From NCBI GenBank assembly GCA_023408315.1, contig JAEYKI010000009.1, forward strand, positions 1 to 41,700: a stretch of 41,700 nucleotides of DNA, given 5' to 3'. This DNA comes from Bacillota bacterium. Lineage in GTDB: Bacteria > Bacillota > Clostridia > Christensenellales > Christensenellaceae. A program made the position numbers and the translations under genes. The notes under the pieces were generated by a model. That model searched no databases, was not told the origin of the DNA, and saw nothing but the letters and a program-made list of their open reading frames with translations. This document shows, piece after piece, positions 8,837 through 17,289 of this stretch. The stretch's first letter is position 1. Every line of letters begins with the position of its first letter.

Positions 8837-9781
8837 TCAATCCGCTTTTGCGCCCAGCATCTCCTCAACAGACTGAAGGGACGGCATTGCTGGAACACCG
8901 CCTTTCTTTGTGGCGCACAGCGCGGCCGTTGCGTTTGCAAACCGCACCTGCCCGGCAATGGGAAGCTCCGTTCCTTTTGCCCGCAGATAAAGCACGGCGC
9001 CCAAAAAGGCGTCCCCGCATCCGGTGGTATCAACAGCCCGTACAGAAAAAGGCTCCACATAGCCCTGGTCATGCTCGCCGGTCATATAATAAGCGCCCTT
9101 GCCGCCCATCGTAACAAACACGGTCCCAACGCCCTGGTCCCGCACCATCCGGGCCCCTTTGGGAACGTCGCTCTGCCCGGTAAGCAGCTCCAGCTCCTCT
9201 TCGGATAATTTTGCTATATCCGCCAGCGCCAGTCCCTTTTTCATCCAGGCAACAGCTTCTTCCTGGTTTTTCCACAACAGAGGCCTGTAATTGGGATCGT
9301 AGGAAACAATCCTGCCCTTTGATTTAGCATATTTAACGGCGAACAAGGCCGCATCCCTTGATGGATTGCCGGTTAAGGCAAGGCCGCTGAAATGAAAAAT
9401 CTTTGCCTGGTCAATCAAAGAGAGGTTTATTTCTTTTTCCGTAATCAGCAGGTCTGCGCCCGGATTTCTTAGAAAAGAAAAACTTCGTTCTCCGTTTGTG
9501 GCAAGATGCACAAACGCGAGCGTGGTATGCGTTTCGTCCGTCTGCATCACGCCCGCTGTTTCTATTCCCACGCCAGACAGGGAATGGATCAAAAAGTCTC
9601 CAAACCCATCCCGGCCAACTTTGCCTATAAAGGCCGTTTTGGCTCCCAACGCATTCACCGCAGCCAGGCAGTTCGGCGGCCCCCCGCCCGGATTCATTTC
9701 AAAAGCAGGATTCCCCATTTCTCCCTTGCCGCAGGGGGTAAAATCTATCAGCAATTCACCAATTGCAACAACGTCAATCAT
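8837..9781 (-). CDS. PfkB-family carbohydrate kinase (fructokinase-like)
   Basis: 314 residues, the normal length. The N-terminus MIDVVAIGELLIDF and the glycine-rich substrate segment NPGGGPPNCLAAV (about 30-42) are PfkB signature 1. DTTGCGDAFLGA (251-262) is signature 2, with Asp257 the catalytic base. It phosphorylates a sugar with ATP. The sequence is closest in feel to bacterial fructokinases (ScrK), but substrate cannot be read from these motifs. Placed among fucose-type genes (fucI, fucU), it could act on a ketose from that pathway. It stands alone between two terminators; AAAGGT precedes the start. Confidence 0.88.
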   Translation of the reverse strand: MIDVVAIGELLIDFTPCGKGEMGNPAFEMNPGGGPPNCLAAVNALGAKTAFIGKVGRDGFGDFLIHSLSGVGIETAGVMQTDETHTTLAFVHLATNGERSFSFLRNPGADLLITEKEINLSLIDQAKIFHFSGLALTGNPSRDAALFAVKYAKSKGRIVSYDPNYRPLLWKNQEEAVAWMKKGLALADIAKLSEEELELLTGQSDVPKGARMVRDQGVGTVFVTMGGKGAYYMTGEHDQGYVEPFSVRAVDTTGCGDAFLGAVLYLRAKGTELPIAGQVRFANATAALCATKKGGVPAMPSLQSVEEMLGAKAD

Positions 9782-9934
9782 AATCGTATTTACCTTTCAA
9801 AATATAACAATGCTATATGAAACGGATTCCATTTGTCCAATATCTGTTTTAAATTATATTTGATCCCAAAGGCATGTCAATCTTTTTTATGGCCGCAGCA
9901 AAACTTCATGAGCCATTCGCCATATATTTTTGTC

Positions 9935-9955
9935 AAAAAAAGGCGGCCCCCCGCC
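9935..9955 (-). terminator. Rho-independent terminator after fucU
   Basis: GGCGG (9942-9946) and CCGCC (9951-9955) pair around a 4-base loop; on the minus strand this is followed by seven T. It ends the fucU transcript inside the 262-base gap before the PfkB kinase gene. I see no further gene in that gap; its remaining part is A/T-rich and should hold the kinase promoter. Confidence 0.8.
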
Positions 9956-10043
9956 CTTTCTTCAAATATCGCCGCCTGCAGCACGCGCTTTATACCCCGC
10001 CGGTGTTTAAAATTGTACCTCAAACCAGGTTTTAGGGAACCGG

Positions 10044-10490
10044 CTACTTAATGACTCCCTTTTGGATCATCACATTGGCATAAATGGCCTCCTCGCCGGA
10101 TTGTATGATGCAGTAAGATTTTTTCGCCTCCTCGTAAAAAGCAAACCTTTCCACAAAGCCAACCGCCTTCTCTCCCCTGGGCTCATATTTCTTTACAATC
10201 TCTTTATACTCGCCCCAAATGGGTATTTCAAGGCCCCGGTCACATTCCGCCGTTTCCATCAGCAGAACGGGATGCTCCACATAGGCGTCGCAGGGTATAA
10301 CAGTAAGTATGGCTTCAAGAAGGGCCGTTCCCGATATGCCGTCCGCTCGCAGAAACTTGCAGTTTCCTTCATGCGCAAACCGTTTTCCCGGAAAATTCGC
10401 GTCTCCTATCACAATAACGTCGCTGTGGCCCATCTCGCAAAGCGTGGAGAGTATCTCTGGTGAAAGTATTTTGGGAATTCCTAAAAGCAT
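10044..10490 (-). CDS. fucU: L-fucose mutarotase (FucU/RbsD family)
   Basis: 148 residues. MLLGIPKILSPEILSTLCEM, GHSDVIVIGDANFP (His22, Asp30) and the C-terminal segment AIYANVMIQKGVI are typical of FucU. The enzyme interconverts the alpha and beta anomers of fucose so that the isomerase gets the form it uses. Its link to the partial fucI at the left edge supports a fucose-type pathway here, although about 10 kb and several terminators separate the two. AAGGAG precedes the ATG. A related RbsD (ribose) activity is the alternative. Confidence 0.88.
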   Translation of the reverse strand: MLLGIPKILSPEILSTLCEMGHSDVIVIGDANFPGKRFAHEGNCKFLRADGISGTALLEAILTVIPCDAYVEHPVLLMETAECDRGLEIPIWGEYKEIVKKYEPRGEKAVGFVERFAFYEEAKKSYCIIQSGEEAIYANVMIQKGVIK

Positions 10491-10521
10491 AATATATCTC
10501 CTTTTATTTCCTGTGTTTTAC

Positions 10522-10535
10522 TGCCGCTCGCGGCA
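10522..10535. repeat. Short perfect palindrome upstream of fucU
   Basis: TGCCGC-TC-GCGGCA lies 32 bases upstream of the fucU start and 51 bases downstream of the PHP gene stop. It could be a small operator or a weak hairpin. There is no strong T-run on either side, so I do not call it a terminator. Confidence 0.4.
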
Positions 10536-10585
10536 ATTGAATATATAATCAACACTATTGTTATTGCATAAGGGCAAATGTATTG

Positions 10586-11416
10586 TCAATGCGGTTTGGC
10601 TGGCAGGCTGCCGGCCCGGCAAAGCGCCGCGGCGCCGCTTTCTTCGGATATACAGCCGCCTACTTCCGCCGGCCGCCCCTGAAAACACCCGTGAAAATCG
10701 CTTCCGCCGGTCAGAAACAAACCGTATTCTTCCGCCAAGCGCTTGATTGTTTTTTTATCCGCTTCCCCATGGGAGGGATGGTTATACTCAATTCCTTTCA
10801 GGCCGCACCGCACAAGCGCGGGGATCATATAAAAATTCTGTTGCTGCCCCGGATGGGCAAGCACAGCCTGGCCGCCTGCCTTTGCAATTGTGGTCACGGC
10901 TTCAAACACGTCCGCGTGTTTCATGGATATGGCGCAGATTCCGCCTTTTTGAAAAGCAGCGCGGTAAAATTCCCCAAACATCTCCGGAACCTGGCCTGTC
11001 CGCGCCAGATACTCCATAATGTGCTGCTTGTAGATATATTTTCCGTCCGCCCGGCGCATATCATCCAGATCAATTGCAAAGCCGCGCTTCTTTAAAATTT
11101 CTATCTGTTCCAGGCAAGTTGCATGACGCGATTTTACCAGCGGCCGCACAAGTTTCTCCACCAATGTGGGATTCTGCATGTTGTAACCCAATATATGCGC
11201 CTTTACGCCTCTTTCCTGATCCATTGCGGAAATTTCAGTCCCGCAAATCACAAAGACTTTTTTTCGAACCGGAATCTGCCTAAAGTGCGAAGTTGTATCG
11301 TGGTCGGTAATGGCTATTGCCTGCAGGCCTTTTTGCGCCGCCATATCTATTATTTCACCAATGGATGCGCTTCCGTCCGATACGGTGGAATGCGTATGCA
11401 GGTCCACTTTCAGCAT
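10586..11416 (-). CDS. PHP-domain phosphoesterase
   Basis: 276 residues. The N-terminal metal-binding motif is DLHTHSTVSDG (His7, His9), followed by AIAITDHDT (Asp38, His39). EISAMDQERGVKAHILGYN, AHPGQ and GGSDFHG complete the PHP metal site. The family includes 3',5'-nucleotide bisphosphate phosphatases and 5'-3' exonucleases of the YciV/RNase AM type, which clean up RNA ends or pAp. The exact substrate cannot be told from sequence. The last 20 or so residues (after SDFHGC) are low in complexity. It is preceded by AAAGGAG and is on the same strand as fucU, 95 bases upstream of it. Confidence 0.85.
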   Translation of the reverse strand: MLKVDLHTHSTVSDGSASIGEIIDMAAQKGLQAIAITDHDTTSHFRQIPVRKKVFVICGTEISAMDQERGVKAHILGYNMQNPTLVEKLVRPLVKSRHATCLEQIEILKKRGFAIDLDDMRRADGKYIYKQHIMEYLARTGQVPEMFGEFYRAAFQKGGICAISMKHADVFEAVTTIAKAGGQAVLAHPGQQQNFYMIPALVRCGLKGIEYNHPSHGEADKKTIKRLAEEYGLFLTGGSDFHGCFQGRPAEVGGCISEESGAAALCRAGSLPAKPH

Positions 11417-11497
11417 GCAAATTCTCCTTTATACGTTTCATGTAACTCCAGTATTCTATCATAAAACAGTCCCTGACGTACGTTTTTTTACTTAAAC

Positions 11498-11521
11498 AAA
11501 AAACGGCGGCTTTTATCCGCC
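11498..11521 (-). terminator. Rho-independent terminator after gldA
   Basis: GGCGG (11505-11509) pairs with CCGCC (11517-11521) around a 7-base loop. On the minus strand GTTTTTTG follows. It lies 37 bases past the gldA stop codon. Confidence 0.85.
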
Positions 11522-11558
11522 ATCTTTTCAATTTGATATCCAAGGCTTGCCGGGCCGC

Positions 11559-12647
11559 TTACGCTTTGCTTCCCAGGTCGTCTGCCACCCGTATGGCCGC
11601 GTACACATCCCCGGGCGTCACCGGAAAGGGCATATTGTGAATGGTTTCGCCGGGCGCGCACGCGGCTTTTGCAACCGCCATCATCTTTTCCTCAGACGCG
11701 TCCTCAACGCCCAGGTCTTTCAGGCAGGTGGGAAGGCCAACGGCCTTTAAATACGCAATCGTGTCTTCTATTTCTTGCATGGGAGCGTTCTCCAGAACAA
11801 GATGCACAATCACCCCAAACGCAACTTTTTCCCCATGGTAAAAGCGGTGCGTTTCGTGCAGAACCGTAAGCCCGTCGTGGATGGAATGGCACGCCGCCAG
11901 TCCGCTGCTTTCAAACCCCAGGCCGCTTAATAGGATATTTGCCTCAACGATGTTTTCCAATGCGGGCGTGACCACATGATTATCGCAGGCAATTTTTGCT
12001 TTGATTGATTCTTCCATCAACGTTTCGTAGCAGGCGCGCGCAATGGCAAACGCCGCCTTTGTGCTCTGCCCGCCGGACATGTTTTTTGCGCCGGAGCGTA
12101 TGCAGGCGCGCGCTTCAAAATAGGTGGAGAGAGCGTCCCCCATGCCCGCTACCAAGAACCGCGTGGGCGCTTTGGCAACCACACCCGTATCCACAAGCAC
12201 AATGTTGGGGTTATGGCCTAAATGAAAATACTCCTCAAAAGCGCCGTCCTCCGTATATATAATAGCAAGCTTGCTGGTGGGCGCGTCTGTGGACGCGATG
12301 GTGGGCACAATAATCACCGGCTTGCCGGAGAGGTGCGCGGCAGCCTTTGCCGTGTCCAGCGCTTTTCCGCCGCCAAGGCCAATAATCACCCCGCATCCCT
12401 TTTCTTCAGCCAGTTTTTTTAGCCTCTCAATCTCTCTTTTGGTACATTCTTCCTCAAATTTCCCATACACAAGCTCAAACTGCCCGGTTTCCATGGCCTC
12501 GTCCAGCAGGCTCTGCACCCTTGCCTGATCCGCCCTGGATGCAACCAGCAGGGCCTTTTTTGCGTACTCTTTTACATAAAGTCCCAGATTTCCAAGCTCT
12601 CCCTCACCCTGCACATACTTGAAGGGCGAAATAAAGATTCTTTTCAT
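11559..12647 (-). CDS. gldA: Glycerol dehydrogenase
   Basis: 362 residues, the usual length. MKRIFISPFKYVQGEG is the typical start. GLGGGKALDTAKA binds NAD. The zinc site is suggested by the Asp in GMGDALSTYFEA and the His residues in CHSIHDGL and RFYHGEKVAFG. GldA oxidises glycerol to dihydroxyacetone with NAD, or reduces small hydroxyketones in the other direction. It has its own terminator downstream and AAAGGAG upstream, so it is probably a single-gene transcript, though readthrough from xdhC is possible. Confidence 0.92.
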   Translation of the reverse strand: MKRIFISPFKYVQGEGELGNLGLYVKEYAKKALLVASRADQARVQSLLDEAMETGQFELVYGKFEEECTKREIERLKKLAEEKGCGVIIGLGGGKALDTAKAAAHLSGKPVIIVPTIASTDAPTSKLAIIYTEDGAFEEYFHLGHNPNIVLVDTGVVAKAPTRFLVAGMGDALSTYFEARACIRSGAKNMSGGQSTKAAFAIARACYETLMEESIKAKIACDNHVVTPALENIVEANILLSGLGFESSGLAACHSIHDGLTVLHETHRFYHGEKVAFGVIVHLVLENAPMQEIEDTIAYLKAVGLPTCLKDLGVEDASEEKMMAVAKAACAPGETIHNMPFPVTPGDVYAAIRVADDLGSKA

Positions 12648-12727
12648 AGGGTTTCTCCTTTACTCTATTCTCCGGTTTTACTCATTTTCCTGACGCTTTT
12701 ATGTAAACACACATGTATGCCTGTAAA

Positions 12728-12741
12728 ACATATTTATATGT
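12728..12741. promoter_or_regulatory. A/T-rich palindrome upstream of gldA
   Basis: ACATAT-TT-ATATGT is a perfect palindrome in the 151-base gap between the xdhC-like gene and gldA, 81 bases before the gldA start. A partly matching outer pair (CATG..GCATG) surrounds it. It may be an operator or part of the gldA promoter; no clear -35/-10 pair was found. Confidence 0.35.
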
Positions 12742-12798
12742 ATACGCATGCCCGTACACAAGCCAAGGGAGGCTCGGCCATCCGTTCAGTCCGCAAAT

Positions 12799-13857
12799 TC
12801 ATTGGCCCACTGTTTCTACCAGCACGTCCAGCACGCCTCCGCAAACCATTCCTTCGTCTTCGGCGACAGAACCGGTCAGGTCCACGGTCTGTATCCTGTA
12901 ACCGCCCGTGCATATCAGATCGCGTGCTGTCACAATCACTTCGCTCTCAGCGCAGCCGCCGCCTATGCTGCCCAATATCCTTCCGTCCGGCCATACCAGC
13001 ATTTTGGCTCCGGCTTTTCTGGGCGCCGAGCCCTTTGAGGAAAGAATGGTGGCAACCGCTTTTTTTCCGCCGTCCCCCGCGCTCAGTTCCTTTAAAACGT
13101 CCCGGTCCAATTCCATGGCGGCAATACGCCCGGATTGTTTGCCCAGCTTGGGATTCGCAAGCCGCCGGTAGCTGATAACCTGCGCCAGAATGGAAACGGA
13201 AATTTCCTCCGGCGTTACGGCGCCTATATCCAGGCCAATGGGGGTGTTCACCCTGTCCAAAACGTCCCGCGGCACTCCTTCCCGAATCAATTGTTCCAGC
13301 ACGCCCGCAACCCGCCGCTTAGAGCCAATCATCCCGGCATAAGCCCAGGCTTTTTGCGCAATCTCGCGCAGGCAGAGCATATCGTACCTGTGCCCCCGGG
13401 TTACTATTACAACAAACGTATAGGGATGGAACGCAAGCAGATCAAAACATTTTTCAAAACTCTCGCAGATTACCCGGTCCGCCTGGGGAAAGCGCTCCCG
13501 GTTCGCGAAAGCGGGGCGGTCGTCCACCACGGTAACAGCAAACCCAAGCCTGCTGCCAAGCTCGCACAGCGGCTGGGCAATGTGGCCCGCGCCCAAAATC
13601 ACCAGGCTTGGCTCCGGAAAAAAAGGCTCAGCCACCAGCATCTGCCCCGGTTCGGAGGCTATCTCCATCTCCCCAGTCTGCAGCGCGCGCCTGAGCAATT
13701 CTACCCGGCTCACAGGCGCAGATTTCGCACCGCTCAAATCTTCTTCAGTCCAAACCGATTTTTCAGAAACGCCCTGTCCCACTTGCCGCAAGGCCGTTAA
13801 AAGCACAGCCTTTTTACCGTTCTTCAGTTCTTCCAGTATGCTTTTGTATACATTCAT
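12799..13857 (-). CDS. XdhC/CoxI-family molybdenum hydroxylase maturation factor, unusual domain order
   Basis: 352 residues. Residues 84-230 are the Rossmann (XdhC_C) domain: LVILGAGHIAQPL, VTVVDDRPAFANRERFP, VIVTRGHRYDM, AGMIGSKRR, PIGLDIGAVTPEEI. The XdhC_CoxI domain follows at about 252-349, with KGSAPRKAGAKMLV, IGGGCAESEV and GMVCGG. The canonical XdhC order is the reverse. Residues 1-80 (SILEELKNGKKAVLLTAL.., AEPFFPEP) look like a degenerate first CoxI domain lacking the GSxPR, GGGC and CGG motifs. XdhC proteins bind and sulfurate the molybdenum cofactor and insert it into xanthine dehydrogenase-like enzymes. No such enzyme is in the window. The start overlaps the cdd stop by four bases. 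Confidence 0.85.
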   Translation of the reverse strand: MNVYKSILEELKNGKKAVLLTALRQVGQGVSEKSVWTEEDLSGAKSAPVSRVELLRRALQTGEMEIASEPGQMLVAEPFFPEPSLVILGAGHIAQPLCELGSRLGFAVTVVDDRPAFANRERFPQADRVICESFEKCFDLLAFHPYTFVVIVTRGHRYDMLCLREIAQKAWAYAGMIGSKRRVAGVLEQLIREGVPRDVLDRVNTPIGLDIGAVTPEEISVSILAQVISYRRLANPKLGKQSGRIAAMELDRDVLKELSAGDGGKKAVATILSSKGSAPRKAGAKMLVWPDGRILGSIGGGCAESEVIVTARDLICTGGYRIQTVDLTGSVAEDEGMVCGGVLDVLVETVGQ

Positions 13858-14282
13858 CCCTTGTCTCCGCCGCTTTGCAGCTCTTTGCCAAACGAATGAG
13901 GCGCAAGCTCTCCCAGCGTATACATTTGATAATGCGCCGCGTCCGTGGCAACAATAATTTTAAAATCTTCCCCGCAAAACTCAAACATCACCTGCCTGCA
14001 TACCCCGCATGGATAGCTGAAAATCCCGGGCGTTTTACGGTCTTCCCTGTCCCCCGTAATGGCAATGGCAATAAAGTTCCGCTCGCCCTCCGATACCGCT
14101 TTAAAAAAAGCCGTGCGCTCCGCACAGTTTGTGGGGCTGTACGCCGCGTTTTCAATATTGCAACCCGCGTACACCCGGCCGCTTTCCGTAAGCAGGGCCG
14201 CTCCCACCTTAAAATGCGAATAAGGCGCATAAGCCCGGTCCCTTGCCTTAAGCGCGGCGTTAATCAGCTCTTTTATATCCAT
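13854..14282 (-). CDS. cdd: Cytidine deaminase
   Basis: 142 residues. AYAPYSHFKVGAAL is the substrate-binding start. The zinc site is in CNIENAAYSPTNCAERTA (with the catalytic Glu in CAER) and PCGVCRQ. This all-cysteine zinc site is that of the small tetrameric deaminases. It converts cytidine and deoxycytidine to uridine forms, so it could feed uracil to the pyrimidine degradation operon encoded further along. GGAGG precedes the start and its end overlaps the XdhC-like gene by four bases (ATGA), so the two are co-expressed. Confidence 0.95.
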   Translation of the reverse strand: MDIKELINAALKARDRAYAPYSHFKVGAALLTESGRVYAGCNIENAAYSPTNCAERTAFFKAVSEGERNFIAIAITGDREDRKTPGIFSYPCGVCRQVMFEFCGEDFKIIVATDAAHYQMYTLGELAPHSFGKELQSGGDKG

Positions 14283-14335
14283 ACGGCGCTTCCTCCAAAC
14301 GATTTATATTTATCATATCACAGCTGCAAAGAAAT

Positions 14336-15727
14336 TCAACTCCATGCGCCGTCCAAAACCTCAACAGCCCGGGCAATGTCTTTTTCCGCCAGGGAAGCGT
14401 ATCCCAGCAAAATGTGCGGCGCGCCTGCCCGCCGCCCGCCAATGTAATAACCCGATATTCCGTATACTTTCACACCCGCGCTCTCGGCGAAGCCAAGAAG
14501 CCGTTCTTCCGTCATTCCGTTCTCCACCCGCACAAGCAGGTGCAGGCCCGCGTCCGCGCCCAGTATCCGCGCGGGGCAGCGCATGGCTTTAATGCATTCC
14601 ACCAGCAGCTCCCGCTTTTTTTTGTAAATGGTGCGCATCCGGTTTAGATGCCGCTCAAAATACCCCTCCGCTATAAACCGCGCCATCATTTTCTGCTCTA
14701 TGCCCGGAACGGGGCAGATCATATACGAAAGACTCCGGCGGTATTCATTTAAAAGCGCCTCGGGCAGCACCATATAGCTCACGCGCACGGCGGGCGAGAG
14801 TGACTTTGAAAACGCTCCCATATAAATCACTTTCCCGCCCTGATCTAACCCTTGCAGGGCCGGAACCGGCTTTCCGCTGTACTTAAACTCGCCGTCGTAG
14901 TCATCCTCTATAACGTATCTGCCGGGCTGCGCATTGGCCCAGTTTAAAATCTGCACCCTGCGGCTGATGGGCATAATCTCTCCGGAAGGAAACTGGTGCG
15001 CGGGCGTTAAGCACAATATACCCGCCCCGCTCTCCTCAATTTTCTGCGGAACCATTCCGCCGCCGTCTATATCAATGGGCCTGTACTGCACATGGTTGCT
15101 TCCAAACTGCTGGCCCAACCTTTCATACCCCGGGTTTTCTATGCCAAACACACTCTCCTGGCCAAACAGCAAAATTAATATCTGCAGCAAAAATTCGGTT
15201 CCGGAGCCAAGCACCACCTGGCCCGCTTCACAGGCAACGCCCCTTGACTGGTGCAGATACCCGGCAATTGCCGCGCGCAGCTCAAAACGGCCCTGGGATT
15301 CGCCAAGCAGCAGCAGGCCCCTGTCGTTCTCGTCAACCGTTTCCTTGTACAGCCTGCGCCAAAGCGCATACGGGAAACAATCCGGATCCACCCCGGTGTA
15401 TGAAAAATCGTACCGCGCATGCGCCTCGGCTTTTTGTTCTTCCGCCGCCGCAGGCAAGGCCCCGTCCAAACGGGCCAGGTTTTCTATGCGGTTCACATAA
15501 AAACCCCTGCGTTCGCTGGGCGTTACGTATCCTTCCTGAATCAGCTGATCGTAAGCGCTCTGGATGGTGTTCTGGCTGAGGCCCAGGGAAACGGAAAGCT
15601 TCCGCTTGGAGGGCAGCTTTTCCTTCATGCCTATTTTGCCGGCCTGTATTTCCGATTTTACAAACTGGTACAGTTGCTGGTACAGGGGTTTGCTGTCCTC
15701 CGTATCTATTTGAAAGGTCAGGTCCAT
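14336..15727 (-). CDS. pdxR: PdxR/MocR-type transcription regulator of vitamin B6 synthesis
   Basis: 463 residues from the ATG at 15727, which has GGAGGAG just upstream; an in-frame ATG at 15781 lies in the promoter region. The N-terminus (about 8-75) is a GntR-type winged helix (YQQLYQFVKSEIQAG, LPSKRKLSVSLGLSQNTIQ). The rest is a fold-type I aminotransferase domain with YVIEDDYDGEF and a PLP lysine in GAFSKSLSPAVR. MocR proteins of this type sense PLP. It is divergent from pdxST, the usual place for PdxR, and would switch pdxST on when PLP is low. cdd begins 53 bases downstream on the same strand. Confidence 0.92.
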   Translation of the reverse strand: MDLTFQIDTEDSKPLYQQLYQFVKSEIQAGKIGMKEKLPSKRKLSVSLGLSQNTIQSAYDQLIQEGYVTPSERRGFYVNRIENLARLDGALPAAAEEQKAEAHARYDFSYTGVDPDCFPYALWRRLYKETVDENDRGLLLLGESQGRFELRAAIAGYLHQSRGVACEAGQVVLGSGTEFLLQILILLFGQESVFGIENPGYERLGQQFGSNHVQYRPIDIDGGGMVPQKIEESGAGILCLTPAHQFPSGEIMPISRRVQILNWANAQPGRYVIEDDYDGEFKYSGKPVPALQGLDQGGKVIYMGAFSKSLSPAVRVSYMVLPEALLNEYRRSLSYMICPVPGIEQKMMARFIAEGYFERHLNRMRTIYKKKRELLVECIKAMRCPARILGADAGLHLLVRVENGMTEERLLGFAESAGVKVYGISGYYIGGRRAGAPHILLGYASLAEKDIARAVEVLDGAWS

Positions 15728-15738
15728 CTCTCCTCCAA

Positions 15739-15800
15739 AACTGATACCATTAAATATTATATTTCTGGCACTTACATGCATATCAGTTTATCCATATAAT
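15739..15800 (+). promoter_or_regulatory. Divergent pdxR/pdxST promoter and candidate PdxR operator
   Basis: The 118-base gap holds an inverted repeat, AACTGATA (15739-15746) and TATCAGTT (15781-15788). On the plus strand TATAAT at 15795-15800 is a good -10 for pdxST. On the minus strand TATAAT at 15761-15756 is a good -10 for pdxR and lies between the two arms. I could not assign convincing -35 boxes. The repeat is the best candidate for the PdxR site; that is inference. AAGGAGAT at 15829-15836 is the pdxS ribosome binding site. Confidence 0.55.
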
Positions 15801-15845
15801 ACACGTAAGCCGGCAGATTAGTCAACCTAAAGGAGATGGAATCAA

Positions 15846-16718
15846 GTGAACGAACGGTATGAGCTGAATAAAAACCTTGCGCAGATGCTGAAGGGCGGCG
15901 TGATTATGGACGTTACCACCCCCCAGCAGGCGGCAATTGCCCAGGAAGCTGGCGCGTGCGCGGTCATGGCCCTGGAACGTATCCCGGCGGATATCCGCGC
16001 CGCGGGCGGCGTATCCCGCATGAGCGATCCCAAAATGATCAGAAGCATCCAGCAGGCGGTCAGCATCCCGGTGATGGCAAAGGTGCGCATCGGGCATTTC
16101 ACAGAAGCGCAGATACTGGAAGCGATAGAGATAGACTATATAGACGAAAGCGAAGTGCTTTCCCCCGCAGACGACGTGCACCACATAGACAAAACCCGCT
16201 TTGCCGTACCTTTTGTGTGCGGCGCAAAGGACCTGGGCGAAGCGCTCAGGCGCATTGCGGAAGGCGCTTCCATGATACGCACAAAGGGAGAACCGGGCAC
16301 GGGCGATATTGTGCAGGCGGTGCGGCATATGCGGCTTATAAACAAACAGATACGCCATCTTGCGGGCATGCGGGAGGACGAACTGTTTGAGGCTGCCAAA
16401 GAGTTGCAGATTCCGTACAATCTCGCTTTATCCGTCCAACAGAACGGCAGATTGCCGGTGGTCAATTTTGCGGCGGGCGGCGTCGCCACTCCCGCGGATG
16501 CGGCGCTGATGATGCAGCTTGGCGCGGAGGGCGTGTTTGTTGGCTCCGGAATATTCAAATCCGGCAATCCGGCCAAGCGCGCGCAGGCCATCGTAAAGGC
16601 CGTTAGCAATTACAACGATCCAAAATTGCTGGCCGCGCTTTCTGAAGATTTGGGCGAAGCAATGGTGGGCATCAACGAGCAGGAAATAGAGCTTTTGATG
16701 GCCCAGAGAGGCGTCTGA
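15846..16718 (+). CDS. pdxS: Pyridoxal 5'-phosphate synthase, PdxS subunit
   Basis: 290 residues, starting at a GTG that follows AAGGAGAT. It has the family's (beta/alpha)8 sequence nearly throughout: AQMLKGGVIMDVTTPQQA, MALERIPADIRAAGG, PVMAKVRIGHF (the Lys forms the ribose imine), YIDESEVLSPADD, INTKGEPGTG-like RTKGEPGTGD, VNFAAGGVATPADAA and GVFVGSGIF. It joins ribose 5-phosphate, glyceraldehyde 3-phosphate and ammonia to PLP. The ammonia comes from PdxT, encoded next with a one-base overlap (TGATG). It is normally a dodecamer decorated with PdxT. Confidence 0.98.
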   Translation: MNERYELNKNLAQMLKGGVIMDVTTPQQAAIAQEAGACAVMALERIPADIRAAGGVSRMSDPKMIRSIQQAVSIPVMAKVRIGHFTEAQILEAIEIDYIDESEVLSPADDVHHIDKTRFAVPFVCGAKDLGEALRRIAEGASMIRTKGEPGTGDIVQAVRHMRLINKQIRHLAGMREDELFEAAKELQIPYNLALSVQQNGRLPVVNFAAGGVATPADAALMMQLGAEGVFVGSGIFKSGNPAKRAQAIVKAVSNYNDPKLLAALSEDLGEAMVGINEQEIELLMAQRGV

Positions 16719-17281
16719 TGAAACGCATCGGCATCCTGGCCTTACAGGGGGCTTTTGCCGAACACAAACAAATGTTTGCGGAACTGGGCGTGGAAAGCTT
16801 GGAGATACGGCAGCTAGCAGACCTGAACCAAACGCTGGACGGCATCGTGCTGCCCGGCGGCGAAAGCACGGTCATAGGCAAGCTGCTGCGGGAACTTGAG
16901 CTGTTTGAACCGCTCCGGCAAAAAATTGCCGAGGGCCTGCCAGCCTTCGGCACCTGCGCGGGGCTCATCCTTCTGGCCAAACGCATCGATGGCGAAGATA
17001 CGGCACACCTGGGCCTCATGGATATCACCGCGCAACGCAACGCATACGGCAGGCAGCTCGGCAGTTTCCATACTGAATCCCGGTTTACGCACATCGGCAT
17101 GGTGCCCATGACCTTCATCCGCGCGCCGCTGATTGCAGAAACGGCCCCACACGTGGAAATTCTCGCACAGGTAAACGGCCAGACCGTCGCCGCCCGGCAA
17201 AACAACATCCTCGCCTGTTCCTTCCACCCCGAACTCACCGCCGATACGCGCATTCACGAGTACTTTCTCAATGCTATTTAA
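16718..17281 (+). CDS. pdxT: Pyridoxal 5'-phosphate synthase, glutaminase subunit PdxT
   Basis: 187 residues. RIGILALQGAFAEH is the typical start. GIVLPGGEST, the nucleophile Cys in GTCAGLILLA and the His-Glu pair in FHPEL give the class I glutaminase triad. It releases ammonia from glutamine and channels it to PdxS. The gene is the second and last of the pdxST operon and ends just before a stretch of palindromic repeats that probably terminates it. Confidence 0.98.
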   Translation: MKRIGILALQGAFAEHKQMFAELGVESLEIRQLADLNQTLDGIVLPGGESTVIGKLLRELELFEPLRQKIAEGLPAFGTCAGLILLAKRIDGEDTAHLGLMDITAQRNAYGRQLGSFHTESRFTHIGMVPMTFIRAPLIAETAPHVEILAQVNGQTVAARQNNILACSFHPELTADTRIHEYFLNAI

Positions 17282-17289
17282 AGTTTCAG

